DNA from: Streptomyces carpinensis
GTDB lineage: Bacteria > Actinomycetota > Actinomycetes > Streptomycetales > Streptomycetaceae
Assembly (NCBI RefSeq): GCF_002154505.1
Contig: NZ_MUBM01000088.1
Span: forward strand, 1-64,000
Direction: 5' to 3'
Length of the DNA: 64,000 nucleotides
Shown here: positions 51,153-60,636 of the stretch, in pieces
Layout of the letters: each line of letters begins with the position of its first letter
Numbering within the stretch: position 1 is the first letter of the stretch
Notes under the pieces: model-generated
Database searches by the model: none
Seen by the model: only the letters and a program-made list of their open reading frames with translations
Told to the model about the DNA's origin: nothing
Made by a program: the position numbers and the translations under genes

Positions 51153-52190
51153 TCACCTGACGAACGGCTCAGGGGGCCACGGTGACGAGGGCGGCAGGCC
51201 GTGGGCCTTCGGCTCCAGGCCCCAGGCCGTGGCACGGCTCGCGGCCGCCACCCGGTTGGGCACGTCCAGCTTGACCAGGATGTGCTCGACGTGCGTGGCT
51301 ACGGTACGCACGCTCACGAAGAGGCGTTCGGCGATCTCCCGGTTGGTGAGCCCGGTGGTGAGCTCGGCCAGGACGTCCAGTTCCCGGGGAGTGAGCCCGC
51401 CCGGGGGCGCCACGCGACGGCACACCGCGAGCGTCGCGGTGCCCCGCCGGCTGAGCCGCAGCTCGAGCAGCTGCTGCCCGTGGGGCACCAGGATCGTGGC
51501 GGGCAGCGTCCGCCGCGCGGCCGCACGCCGTACGACGTCGCCCAGCGGCACCGTGTCACCGAGCCAGGCCGGGAAGCAACCGCTGAGGAGCAGGGTGGCA
51601 GCCCCCGGCGCATCGGGCACGGCCAGCGTCCACGTATCGGCCGAGGAGTCCGCCGGCAGGCCGACGGTGCCTGTCGGCGCGAGGACGTCGACGGCCGCCG
51701 CCAGGCAGTCGCCGAGCAGACCCAGGACGAGGTCGGAGGGCCGAAGCTGCTGCCGCCGCCGCTTCATGCTCAGGTTCAGCACACCCACGTACCGGCCGTC
51801 CGGGGAGAACAGACACTGGGTCACACCGTCCTGAAACCCGGACGGTTCGAGGACGTCGCGGATGGTGGTGGAGGTGGCCCGCAGGCCCGACGGCACGTCA
51901 TGCAGCCACAGCAGCCCGCCGGGCCGGCGCACCAGGGCGAACAGCGGATCCTCGTGGAGCCCTTCGCTCAGGTACTCCCGCGCCCGCTCCGGGTAGTTGT
52001 TCGACAGACTGATGTGGCGGCGGTGCGCGGGATCCCACCGGGCCAGGGACGCGTGATCACAGTCGACCACCTCGGACAGCGCCGAGAGCACCGCGTGGGC
52101 GCTCCCGGCCTCGTACGTGCCCCGTCGCGCGGCCTCGCGCACCCGCAGTGCCGCCTCCAGGACTTCTTCCACCCGGGCTGCTGCCTCCAT
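51153..52190 (-). CDS. LuxR-family transcriptional regulator with GAF-like domain
   Basis: The 345-residue protein has an N-terminal GAF/PAS-like region (about 20-170: SALSEVVDCDHASLARWDPA, LSNNYPERAREYLSEGLHED) and a C-terminal LuxR helix-turn-helix (about 268-330: GLTPRELDVLAELTTGLTNR, EIAERLFVSVRTVATHVEHI then LVKLDVPNR). It lies 42 bp downstream of the amidohydrolase gene on the same strand, so both are probably one operon with the regulator second. The signal is unknown. Confidence 0.88.
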   Translation of the reverse strand: MEAAARVEEVLEAALRVREAARRGTYEAGSAHAVLSALSEVVDCDHASLARWDPAHRRHISLSNNYPERAREYLSEGLHEDPLFALVRRPGGLLWLHDVPSGLRATSTTIRDVLEPSGFQDGVTQCLFSPDGRYVGVLNLSMKRRRQQLRPSDLVLGLLGDCLAAAVDVLAPTGTVGLPADSSADTWTLAVPDAPGAATLLLSGCFPAWLGDTVPLGDVVRRAAARRTLPATILVPHGQQLLELRLSRRGTATLAVCRRVAPPGGLTPRELDVLAELTTGLTNREIAERLFVSVRTVATHVEHILVKLDVPNRVAAASRATAWGLEPKAHGLPPSSPWPPEPFVR

Positions 52191-52232
52191 CCGCGTAGCA
52201 TCGGCGGCCGCGCGGCCCTCGTCAACGCCTGT

Positions 52233-53936
52233 TCAGCCGGTGAGAAGGTCGTGCACGATCTCACCGCCGAACACGGTCAGTGTCACCGGCAGGCCCGGTA
52301 TGTCGTGCGGATCGGCGGTCAGCAGGTCGCCGCCCAGCACACACAGGTCGGCGACCTTGCCGGCCTCCAGCGTGCCCTTCCAGTCGTCCGCGAAGTCCTG
52401 CCAGGCACCGTTGGCCGTGTAGGTGCGCAGGGCCTCGGCGAGGGTGATGCGCTGATCGGGACCGCTGACCCGGCCGCTGGCCTTCGACTCGCGCAGCAGC
52501 ATGGTGGCGATGCCCTGCCGCCAGTCGGGGAGCGTGACGGGCGCGTCGGAACTGCTGGCCACCGTGACTCCGGCGTCGATGGCGTCCCGGTAGGGCCACT
52601 CGTACGCGGCCCTCTCCGGGCCGACGAGTTCCTCCTCCAGATCGGCGATCGTCCACTTGATGGTGGGGTTCATGTTGGCCCCGAATCCGTGCTCGGCCAG
52701 CCGCTCCATGCTGCGGGGCGTGAGGAAGTCACCGTGGATGACGTAGTGCCGGGCATCGGGACGAGGGTGCGCGTCGGTCGCGGCGGCGAAAGCGTCGACG
52801 ACGGTGTCGATGCCCCGGTCCCCGGTCACATGGACGCCGACCTGGTAGCCGGCGGCGTGCGCGTGCCGCACCATCTCGCGGATCTCGGCGACGCGCTCGT
52901 CGTCGGTCCCGACGCCGACGCACAGGGCACCGCAGCCGCCGCCGAGGTACGCCTCGTGCATCCACGCCGTCTTGTTCGGCGGGATGCCGTCGGCGAAGAG
53001 CTTCACGCCGATGACGTTCAGCCGGCGCGGGTCCTCGCTCGCCGGCACGTCCGTCCCCCTCAGGGCGCGGATGAACTCCGTCGCCGTGCCGGACATGCCG
53101 ACCGGCAGGAGCAGCACGCTGACCCGGGCGGTGAGTTCGCCGTCGGCCAGAAGCTGCCGGTAGACGTCGAGGGTCTCCCCCGCCAGCGCACCGCCCATGA
53201 TCTGCTCACCGCCGGGACCGAGGCCCGGTTCGGTGTAACTGGTGATGCCGAGAGCGCGCAGCTTCGCCAGCGTGGAGCGGATCGCCGTGGCCCGGGCCTC
53301 ACGGGTGAGCGGGGGAAGCACCCGCTGGACGCACACCTGGGCACCCTCCTGCAACAGCCCGGTGGGCTCTCCGGACACGTCCGTGACGATGACCCCGCCA
53401 GGGGGCGTCGTGGTGGCCCGGTCCACGCCGGCACGCGCGAGCGCGGCGGAGTTCACCCAGCAGGCATGCCCGGAGAAGTCCTGCAGAAGGACGGGGTGGT
53501 GCGGGCTGACGACGTCGAGGTCGTGACGGGTGGGCAGCCGCGAGGGATCGGCCACACACTCGGCGAGATAGCCGGCGTCCCAGCCGACACCGGTGATCCA
53601 CTGACCGGTCGGGGTGCGCTCGGCGGCCTCGCGGACCGCTTCGGCGACGTCGGCGATCGACCCCACGGCGGGGTGGCCGAGGTCGAGCGCCAGCGGGGGC
53701 GAGCTCACGCCGAAGGCACAGCCGTGCAGGTGGGAGTCGTTGATACCGGGCAGGAGCGTACCGCCCTTGAGATCGATGACCCGAGTGTCGGGGCCGGTCA
53801 GAGCGTCGATCTCGCCGCGTCCGCCGACGGCCGTGATGGTGTCCCCGGTGACCGCGAGGGCGGATGCGATGGTGAAGCGGGCGTCGACGGTCAGCACGGA
53901 ACCGTTGACGAAGGCCAGGTCGGCGAAGGCGGGCAA
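52233..53936 (-). CDS. YtcJ-like metal-dependent amidohydrolase
   Basis: The 567-residue protein is a complete amidohydrolase: N-terminal composite domain (FVNGSVLTVDARFTIASALA), GGTLLPGINDSHLHG with metal ligands His69 and His71, later VGVHVTGDRGIDTVVDAF and RHYVIHGDFLT with further His ligands, SSSDAPVTLPDWRQGIATML for the catalytic Asp, and the C-terminal FADDWKGTLEAGKVADLCVL strand. Relatives hydrolyse formamides, N-acyl amino acids or cyclic imides. The substrate is not evident. It starts with ATG and is followed by a LuxR-type regulator. Confidence 0.88.
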   Translation of the reverse strand: MPAFADLAFVNGSVLTVDARFTIASALAVTGDTITAVGGRGEIDALTGPDTRVIDLKGGTLLPGINDSHLHGCAFGVSSPPLALDLGHPAVGSIADVAEAVREAAERTPTGQWITGVGWDAGYLAECVADPSRLPTRHDLDVVSPHHPVLLQDFSGHACWVNSAALARAGVDRATTTPPGGVIVTDVSGEPTGLLQEGAQVCVQRVLPPLTREARATAIRSTLAKLRALGITSYTEPGLGPGGEQIMGGALAGETLDVYRQLLADGELTARVSVLLLPVGMSGTATEFIRALRGTDVPASEDPRRLNVIGVKLFADGIPPNKTAWMHEAYLGGGCGALCVGVGTDDERVAEIREMVRHAHAAGYQVGVHVTGDRGIDTVVDAFAAATDAHPRPDARHYVIHGDFLTPRSMERLAEHGFGANMNPTIKWTIADLEEELVGPERAAYEWPYRDAIDAGVTVASSSDAPVTLPDWRQGIATMLLRESKASGRVSGPDQRITLAEALRTYTANGAWQDFADDWKGTLEAGKVADLCVLGGDLLTADPHDIPGLPVTLTVFGGEIVHDLLTG

Positions 53937-54149
53937 GGCGACTCCCGGACAGGACGCGGATGGATGACGGGACGCTCAGGGGCGCACCCGGAGTGGGAGT
54001 GACTCTGCGATGTCACCCAGGCGTCGCACATCGGTCATTCAACCGATGCGTCAGGATGCCGACCCGTGGAAGCGCCGCTGACTCTCCGCATCGTCCGGCC
54101 CCCCACGGCGGGCACGCGTTCGTGTCGGCGTCGCCACCGGGTCGACGTG

Positions 54150-54345
54150 ACCGTGATAGGGCTGTGTGGGCAGTGGCTCAAGGTCTCGGTTCGGGGCGCC
54201 CTGTTCGGCGGCGTCGACGCTGAGGCCCCAGCGGGTCTTGTCGGCCACCCGGTCGGTGACGTACGTGCACCGGTGGCCCTCGGCCGGCGGCAGCCAGGTG
54301 GTCCGGGCCTGGTCCGCCTTCGACCGGTCCGACCCAGCCGAGACC
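54150..54345 (-). pseudogene. HNH endonuclease (DUF1524/GmrSD type) C-terminal remnant
   Basis: The minus strand reads SDRSKADQARTTWLPPAEGH, RCTYVTDRVADKTRWGLSVD then AAEQGA, and after a frame change TETLSHCPHSP. This matches the end of secreted streptomycete HNH proteins (NxSKGDxDxxxWLPPxxxxxCxYxxxxVxVKxRWxLTVD). The catalytic DHVV core is missing. It is a gene scrap between the amidohydrolase and the phosphoesterase. Confidence 0.7.
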
Positions 54346-54509
54346 GCGATCTTACGGGCGAAGCGCATCGCCGGTGGTCGTCAGGTCCAGCTGTTGCACC
54401 CACGATGCCGTTGCAGCCGGAGTGGAGGCAGGACGGCGGCGCGGCGCCGATGTCGCGCGCACGTGGTTCCGCGAGCGGCCGGGGGGACCGGTCAACGGCA
54501 CGAGCCCCG

Positions 54510-55616
54510 TCAGTCGTTCACGGGTCCGTGGCAGCGGGCGCTGCCCTCGTCTGTGTAGTCCGTGCCGTTGGCGGCCCGGTAGCTCCAGGTGTAGCCGGTG
54601 GGCTGTAGGGAGAACCGGATGACGCCGTAGGAGGTGTCGTTGCCGGTGACGCGGTTGGGGGCCTTCTCCGCGGGAGCGAGAGTGTCGAGGGCCTCGCCGC
54701 CGGTGCCGACAACGAACTGGGAGATCCCCTTCTTCGGGTCGGGACGGCCGTCCGGGTCCTGCGGCGCGAAACGGGCGTACAGGTGCTCGTGTGCGTTGAG
54801 CACGACGTCCACCCCGGACCGGTAGAGCATCGGCCACCAGGTGCTGCGGGACAACCGGCCCTCGTCCGAGAGGTTGTCCATGGCGGTGAAGGCCGGCTGG
54901 TGCCAATAGGCCAAGGTGCAGGGCGCGTGGTCGTCGGCGAGGTCCTGGCGCAGCCACTCCGTCTCCTGCTTGACCCAGTCGCCGTCGGGGGAGCAGCCGC
55001 CCGCCTGGTCCTTGCACTCGGCGTTCAGCGAGATGATGTGCCAGGCGCCCAGGTCGTAGGAGTACCAGCCCTCGCCCGTGGTGCCGGCCTGGCCGTGCGT
55101 CCGCGGGATGGGCTGCCCCTGGGCGTCGACGAGCGGGTTCCCCTGGCCGTCGAGGCTGAGGCCGTTGTAGTAGGCGTAGTAGCCGGCCCCGTCGACGCCC
55201 TTCTCGCCGTCCTTGTAGTCGTAGAACTCGTGATTGCCTGGAACAGGGCGCTGGAGATACTTGAAGGCACCATAGGTGCGGTCGAAGGAGCCCATGAAGT
55301 CGTCGTAGCGGCCGACTTGGTACTGCTGGTCGCCGAGCAGGGCGACCAGATCCGGCTGCAGGGCCTCGATCTGGTCGGCGGTCGCGGCCTGGGCGCTGCG
55401 TTTGGTGTCGTTGCACAGGTACTTCTGGTTGACCGCCGGCGCGTCACCGTCGGGCTCGCAGGAGATGTCGCCGACGGCGGCGAGGACGGCCGTCTTCCCG
55501 GACGGGGCGTCGTACGGCCAGGGATTATGCTCGGTCACGGCCGAGTTGGCGGTCGCCGCGAGCAGCAGGACGCCGCCGACGGCGGCGGCCGAAGCGGCGA
55601 GGGTACGACGTCGCAT
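54510..55616 (-). CDS. secreted calcineurin-like metallophosphoesterase
   Basis: The 368-residue protein has a cleavable signal peptide (MRRRTLAASAAAVGGVLLLA, then ATANSA). Metal-site motifs are in order: AVGDIS (Asp50), LLGDQQY (Asp96), PGNHEFYD (Asn128-His129), LAYWHQP and VLNAHEHLYAR. It also has Cys-rich loops expected to form disulfides. It resembles the alkaline phosphatase D/purple phosphatase-like group that scavenges phosphate outside the cell. The gene is monocistronic as far as can be seen. Confidence 0.9.
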   Translation of the reverse strand: MRRRTLAASAAAVGGVLLLAATANSAVTEHNPWPYDAPSGKTAVLAAVGDISCEPDGDAPAVNQKYLCNDTKRSAQAATADQIEALQPDLVALLGDQQYQVGRYDDFMGSFDRTYGAFKYLQRPVPGNHEFYDYKDGEKGVDGAGYYAYYNGLSLDGQGNPLVDAQGQPIPRTHGQAGTTGEGWYSYDLGAWHIISLNAECKDQAGGCSPDGDWVKQETEWLRQDLADDHAPCTLAYWHQPAFTAMDNLSDEGRLSRSTWWPMLYRSGVDVVLNAHEHLYARFAPQDPDGRPDPKKGISQFVVGTGGEALDTLAPAEKAPNRVTGNDTSYGVIRFSLQPTGYTWSYRAANGTDYTDEGSARCHGPVND

Positions 55617-55875
55617 CCGGTGCTCCTTCCCCGCTCCGCCTGCGGGAGCGGGCTTCTGAGGTCAGGTCAGCGTGGGCGGCTTCTCCGGTGTGCCGTGAGC
55701 AGCCTCGTCCGCGGGAAGAGTCGATGGGAATTTCCTGTGGAGACAACGTGCACAGTATGTGCCTGAGGCTGCTATGTGTCAGCCAGTTCCGCGAACCGGA
55801 ACGTATCAGGGCAGACAAGCCTCCTACGACGTCCGGCGGTCGCACGGTCGAACCCGTTACCGAGGAGGACTTCTG
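55617..55875. other. divergent intergenic region
   Basis: About 260 bp between the phosphoesterase (minus) and the broken DHFR-family gene (plus). No PHO-box-like direct repeats were recognised. Confidence 0.35.
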
Positions 55876-56459
55876 ATGCGCAGCGTGACCTGTTCGATGA
55901 GCGTCTCACTCGACGGCTACATCGTCGGGCCGGACGGCGAATTCGACTGGACGACGCCCGACGAGGAGATCTTTCGCTCCTGCATCGACGAGATCCGAGA
56001 GGTCGGCGTCCACCTGTTGGGACGACGGCTGTACGAGACGATGCTGTACGGGGAGACCGCCGACCCGGATCCCTCGCTCGACGACTCGATGCTCGAGTGG
56101 ACCGCGATCTGGAAGCGGCTCCCGAAGGTGGTGTTCTCCACCACGCCGTCGGCGGTGCAGGGCAATGCCCGCCTGGCCTCCGGCGGCCTGGCGGAGGAGA
56201 TCGAGCGCTTGCGAGCCGAGCCGGGGGAGGGCGACATCGCGATCGGCGCCGCGCTCTCGCCGCCGAGGCGGCCGCGTTGGATCTGATCGACGAGTACCGG
56301 CCCAGGGTCTACGCGGTACTGGTCGGCGGCGGCATTCCGTTCTCTCCCCAGCGCGAGCGCCGGGTGGACCTCGAACTCGTCGAGACCCGCACCTTCAACT
56401 CGAGAATCGTCTACCTCCGCTACCGCGTGGCGCGCCAAGAGGGCGTTCGGTCTGGGTAG
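55876..56459 (+). pseudogene. dihydrofolate-reductase-family protein disrupted by frameshift
   Basis: ATG 55876 follows GAGGAGG. The first frame reads MRSVTCSMSVSLDGYIVGPD then GEFDWTTPDEEIF, LLGRRLYETMLYGET and GDIAIGAALSPPRRPRWI, stopping at 56286. The second frame continues the family from about 56253: ALAAEAAALDLIDEYRPRVY, AVLVGGGIPFSPQ and VETRTFNSRIVYLRYRV to 56459. Intact relatives read GDIAIGGAALAAEA across the junction, so a single-base indel near 56248 breaks the gene. A sequencing error is the alternative. Confidence 0.78.
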
Positions 56460-56514
56460 TTGGTGTTCTGGGATGTTTTCGTGACGGGTGGCGTCAGCGG
56501 TCGTCGCACGGTGT

Positions 56515-56700
56515 GTGAGTGCTCGCCGTCCGTACCACAGTGATGTGTCCGACGCCCGCTGGGCTCTGATCGAGCCGGTCATCACCGCATGGCGGGCGAA
56601 AGGAACCAGTCCCGGCACGGCGGCCCGGGTGCACGACCTGCGGGAGATCGTCAACGCCGTCCTCTACGCAGTTCGCCGATGGCGGCGGCGTCGAGTCCGT
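56515..56700 (+). pseudogene. IS5-family transposase N-terminal remnant
   Basis: From GTG 56515 the plus strand reads VSARRPYHSDVSDARWALIE then PVITAWRAKG and VHDLREIVNAVLYAVRRW. This is the beginning of an IS5-like transposase (SARRxYxSDLSDARWxLIEPxLxAWR, VHDLRxIxDAILYVxRTG). It stops before the DDE domain. It is a different subgroup from the remnant at 44010. Confidence 0.75.
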
Positions 56701-56951
56701 ACGCACCGAACTCGGTGTCGTCGGTCCAGCCACATGGCTCGCGGAGAGCACGACGGGACTGGAGCCGGCCACAGCAACGTGACACCGGCCACCTTGTCTC
56801 GACGCCGGCCATGCGGGACCGTGCCGAGCCGACGGGCCGTTTGCTGACCTGGGCGAACCTCCGCCGGCCGGTCTTCACCGGAGGGCGTGCGAACCGGCTG
56901 CGCATGGGGGCCGCCGACGAAGCCCGAGAGAGGCAAATATATACTTTCCAT
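56701..56951. promoter_or_regulatory. MarR-FUSC operon promoter region
   Basis: An AT-rich patch GGCAAATATATACTTTCC ends at the MarR start. TATACT at 56940-56945 is a near-consensus -10 box; start of transcription 7 nt later would be at the ATG at 56952, a leaderless mRNA. No good -35 box is visible. An autorepressor site for the MarR protein is likely here. Confidence 0.5.
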
Positions 56952-57428
56952 ATGCATGTAACTACCGGCGTCGGCGGTGGCCTGTCGGACGAGCAGCGCA
57001 TCGAGAGCGCTGCCCACGGCCTGCTGCGCGACCTCGGCAGGCTCACCCGTGCGCTGTTCCGCGCCGGCGAGTTCGGACTGACCCGCAGTGAGGTGTCCGT
57101 GCTCGACGCCCTGGCGGACGCGCCTCTGCGAGTAACCGAACTCGCCGCGCGCACCGGCATGGTCCAACCCCGCGTCACCGTGTTGCTGCAGAAGCTGGAG
57201 GACCGGGAACTGGTCACGCGTCGGCGCTGCGCGACCGACCGGCGTGCGGTGGAGACCAGCCTCACCCCCGCCGGGCGGCGGCTGCTCGACCAGGGACGGC
57301 AGCGCATGGCCGCAGCCCTGCTGAGCGCACTGCACACCACCACCGTCGACGACTGCGAGCGCGCCGTGTGCGCGGCCCGGGAGTCCGTCGCGACACTCGC
57401 CGAAGCCATGGAACCGGAGGCCACTTGA
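56952..57428 (+). CDS. MarR-family transcriptional regulator
   Basis: The 158-residue protein has a MarR winged helix: RAGEFGLTRSEVSVLDALAD, LRVTELAARTGMVQPRVTVL, LQKLEDRELVTRRRCATDRR and the wing AVETSLTPAGRRLLDQG. Such dimers usually repress their own operon and dissociate on binding small aromatic acids. The downstream FUSC exporter overlaps its stop codon (TTGA), so the pair forms a classic ligand-induced efflux operon. The longer upstream frame covers the transposase remnant and promoter and is not used. Confidence 0.9.
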   Translation: MHVTTGVGGGLSDEQRIESAAHGLLRDLGRLTRALFRAGEFGLTRSEVSVLDALADAPLRVTELAARTGMVQPRVTVLLQKLEDRELVTRRRCATDRRAVETSLTPAGRRLLDQGRQRMAAALLSALHTTTVDDCERAVCAARESVATLAEAMEPEAT

Positions 57429-60124
57429 CCAGCCCCAGATCCGCCCGTCAGGAACTCGATCACAGCACGGGCGCGAACACCGCCAAGGCCGTGCGTACCG
57501 ACGTCGCCCCCCGACGGGTCGCCGGTCCGCACAGATGGTGGGACTGGGTGCTGGTCGCCGACCCCGGACTGGGGCAGCTGCAGGCCGGCTGGCGGACGCT
57601 GGTCGCCATGGTCACCTCCCTCGCGGTCGGCTACGGCATGGCCCAGGCCCTCGCCGTCCCGACCATGATCGGCATGATGGTCGCCGGGATGATGGGCCTG
57701 ATGAGCGCCTTCGCGGTGGCCGGCAACGACTGGATCCAGCTGGCCAGGCCCATCCTGTGGATGCCGTTCCCCTACACCGCGGTGCTCTGGCTCGCCGCGA
57801 CCCTGCACGACGACCGTGCCCTGGAGATCGGCCTCGACGCCGCCGCGCTCGCCCTCACGTTCCTGCTGGCCCGGTTCGGCCCGCTGGCTCTGCTGACCGG
57901 CATGATGCTGTTCAACGGCCTGATGGTCGGCATCATCGCGGGCATTCCCCTGGCGATGGTGGGCAAGGCGTTCGCCGTCGCGCTGGTGTCCGCCGCCACG
58001 GTGCTGGTCACCCGGCTGCTGCTGTGCCACCCGATGCCGCGCGAGGACCTGCTCCGTACGCAGCGTGCCTTCGTCGTGGAGGCTCGTCGGCTGGCCGACA
58101 TCACGGTCGACGCGCTGGACCCCGACGCCGACCTGAACCGGGTTGAGCGCCGGATGAACCGCTCGCTGCGCCGCCTGAACATCGTGACGGTCACGATCGA
58201 CGCGCGCCTCGCCCAGCCGGAGACCGCCACCGACCCCGCCGTGGCCGAACTGCTGCACCGGCACCTGTTCGACGCAGAGCTGGCCCTGCGCGGCATCGCC
58301 CAGGCGGTGCAGGCGCTCGCGGCCCAGTCGCCGCCCGAACAGCTACGCCGGACGCTGGTGGTGGGTCTGCTGCTGGCCCGCGACACACCGCCGGCTCAGG
58401 CCAGTGGGCTGCGGCCCGCGGTGGAGATGATCCGCGAGCAGGCCGACACGATCCTGCGGGATTCGCGGGCCGACCCGCAGGCCGCCGAGTCCGCCGCCCT
58501 CGCCCGCCGGGTCGCCGAACTGCTGGACTCCCTGGCCGACTCTCTCGTCAGCTGGCTGACGCTGGGCGAGCAGACACCCAGCAGCCCCACCGCGGTGCCG
58601 TTCCAGCCCGCCGTCGCGCTGGAGAACAACCGGATCCCCGGCTCGGCCGAGCCGATGCGGCGGGCACTCACCGCCCGGACGCAGAGCGGCTGGCAGCGCG
58701 CCATCCCCTTCCTACGCGCCCCAGTGCACGCAGCCGTGGCCGCCGCGATCGTCTGCCCGATCGCCGACGCCATCGACCCGCGGCGCTTCTACTGGGGTTT
58801 GGTCGGTGTGATGATCACGCTGTTCGGGACCAACACCACCCACGAGCGGCTGCGCAAGTTCGGCCACCGCATGATCGGCACCGCCGCCGGCGCGGTGATC
58901 GGCGTGCTCCTGCTGCATGTGACCGGCCAGCACGTCTACTGGACGCTCACCGTCATCGTTCTGGGCCTCTCGTTCGGCGCCTGGGGCATGCAGCGGGCCT
59001 ACGCCCTGTGGGTCTTCGGGTTGGTCGTCGCGCTGGTCCAGCTCTACGGGCTGACCACGCCGGACGGCACGATGAACCACCTGCTCGGCGAACGCCTGCT
59101 TGAGAACGGCGTCGGCATCCTGATCGCGACGGCGTGCGCCGCGCTGATCTTCCCGCTGTCCACCCGGGCGGTCGTGCGCGAAGCCGAGCACGGGTATGTG
59201 CAGGCGATCCAGAAACTCCTCACCCAGGTCTCGGCCCGCTGGGAGGAGCCGGAGAGCCCGGTACGGCTGCGGGGCGCGGCACGAGCCGTCGACGTCGCGC
59301 TGTTCCAGGTCGCGGAGGCGTCCCGGCCCGTGGTGCGCATGCCGCTCGGCGTGCGCGGGCGCGGCCCGCACCACCGTATGGCCCTGCTGAACACGGCCGC
59401 CGCACACGCCAGGGCGCTGGCGGCCGCCGCGGACGTCGACATCGACCTCGCACCGGACCTGTCGGAGCGGGCCCGGTTCATCACACGCACCTTCACCGAT
59501 TCCCTGCGTGCGCTCGACCACCACCTCGCCAACGGCACCGCCCAGGGAGTCTGGCGCCGCGTCAGTCCGCTCGTCTGGGAGCTCCAGGCGGAGCTGCGGC
59601 ACGCCGTTCCCGGTCCCCGCGTGCGACGGCTGCAGACCGCCCTGCACGAGCTGGACGCCCTCGACGAGGCACTGGCCGCGTTCGCCGAACAGTGCGGCCT
59701 TCCCCTGGCGGCCGACGCCGGCTGGGAACGCGGGCAGCCCGGTGCCATGAAGTGGCAGACTCACGCTGCGGCAACGGGCCGGGGCCGGCCACGCTCCTCG
59801 CAGCCCGCGGCCGCCCCTGCCGCCCACGCCGCGACGCCCACCATTACGCACGGTGCGGCCCGGACGGACCCCGCAGCCGCGGTGCCCGTAACCGGCTCGG
59901 TCCGCTGTGCCGCCCACCCCGGCGGGTGCCGCGCCCAGATCACCGTCATCAACGCGCGCGGGCAACGGGTCGCCCACACATACACCGACACGGGCCGCTA
60001 CCGGCTCAGCCTGCCGCCGGGACACCACACCGTCGTCGTGTCGGCGCCCGAACACTCCCCGCTCGCCGAACCTGTCACGGTACGGGCGCCGCAACCGCAC
60101 ATACGGCTCGACATCCGCCTTTAG
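57425..60124 (+). CDS. FUSC-family (aromatic acid exporter-like) membrane protein with C-terminal beta-sandwich
   Basis: The start is TTG 57425, overlapping the MarR stop and 5 nt after GGAGG. The 899-residue protein has an N-terminal membrane block (about 55-205), a cytoplasmic helical region, a second membrane block with the FUSC signature (about 430-580: RFYWGLVGVMITLFGTNTTH, GTAAGAVIGVLLLHVTG), and another helical region to about 770. The last 80 residues (PVTGSVRCAAHPGGCRAQIT, YTDTGRYRLSLPPGHHTVVV) form a carboxypeptidase-regulatory/Ig-like domain similar to the tail of the 9391 transporter. FUSC proteins export aromatic acids and related compounds. Confidence 0.87.
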   Translation: MTSPRSARQELDHSTGANTAKAVRTDVAPRRVAGPHRWWDWVLVADPGLGQLQAGWRTLVAMVTSLAVGYGMAQALAVPTMIGMMVAGMMGLMSAFAVAGNDWIQLARPILWMPFPYTAVLWLAATLHDDRALEIGLDAAALALTFLLARFGPLALLTGMMLFNGLMVGIIAGIPLAMVGKAFAVALVSAATVLVTRLLLCHPMPREDLLRTQRAFVVEARRLADITVDALDPDADLNRVERRMNRSLRRLNIVTVTIDARLAQPETATDPAVAELLHRHLFDAELALRGIAQAVQALAAQSPPEQLRRTLVVGLLLARDTPPAQASGLRPAVEMIREQADTILRDSRADPQAAESAALARRVAELLDSLADSLVSWLTLGEQTPSSPTAVPFQPAVALENNRIPGSAEPMRRALTARTQSGWQRAIPFLRAPVHAAVAAAIVCPIADAIDPRRFYWGLVGVMITLFGTNTTHERLRKFGHRMIGTAAGAVIGVLLLHVTGQHVYWTLTVIVLGLSFGAWGMQRAYALWVFGLVVALVQLYGLTTPDGTMNHLLGERLLENGVGILIATACAALIFPLSTRAVVREAEHGYVQAIQKLLTQVSARWEEPESPVRLRGAARAVDVALFQVAEASRPVVRMPLGVRGRGPHHRMALLNTAAAHARALAAAADVDIDLAPDLSERARFITRTFTDSLRALDHHLANGTAQGVWRRVSPLVWELQAELRHAVPGPRVRRLQTALHELDALDEALAAFAEQCGLPLAADAGWERGQPGAMKWQTHAAATGRGRPRSSQPAAAPAAHAATPTITHGAARTDPAAAVPVTGSVRCAAHPGGCRAQITVINARGQRVAHTYTDTGRYRLSLPPGHHTVVVSAPEHSPLAEPVTVRAPQPHIRLDIRL

Positions 60125-60266
60125 ACGCAGTGCCGTTGCATTGGTGCTCCAGCGGCGTTTCGCCATCTGGCCTGGTCAGAGGCGGCGGAGGTGGTGAGGG
60201 GCGGTCCGGCAAGATCGCCCCTGGGGCAGCACCGGCTGCCTGCATCCCGGCGAGCCCGCGGCTCGG

Positions 60267-60440
60267 GTGCGGCATCGGCTTGGCTGGAACAAGGTGCCCG
60301 AGGTCACCGTCTGGTTCTGGATCACCAAGGTGTTGTGCACGACGGTCGGCGAGACCGCGGCCGACCTGTCGAACGGGAAGGCCGGCCTCGGGCTCACCGG
60401 CGTGTCGGTGCTGATGAGCGCCCTGCTGGCCTTCGTACTG
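60267..60440 (+). pseudogene. COG4705 (DUF347-type) membrane protein fragment
   Basis: The plus strand reads WNKVPEVTVWFWITKVLCTT, VGETAADLSNGKAGLGLTGV then SVLMSALLAFVLV. This is the first of several repeats in COG4705 membrane proteins (KVPEVTxxFWxxKVLxTTVGETAADxxxxxLGLGLT). It runs into unrelated sequence and has no start codon at the right place. The rest of 60125-60636 holds no recognised gene. Confidence 0.65.
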
Positions 60441-60636
60441 GTTTGCGTCGGCAGCCCGCCTGCGATGACGTTTGCACACCGTCTGCCAGGGGCCGAACGC
60501 CTCGCGGGGCAGCATTGCGCAACCGCACGGCACAGCCGCTTGAAAGCGCCGCGACTGTGTCATGGCAGGCGGATGCGTGAGGTGGAGCCGTGACACGAAG
60601 CGCACAACGTGTCAGCCGGGTCTGAGCCGACTCTCC

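Noticed and set aside
51201-54002. 933-codon frame on the plus strand
   Set aside because: It lies antisense across the LuxR regulator and amidohydrolase genes, both of which have clear motifs on the minus strand.
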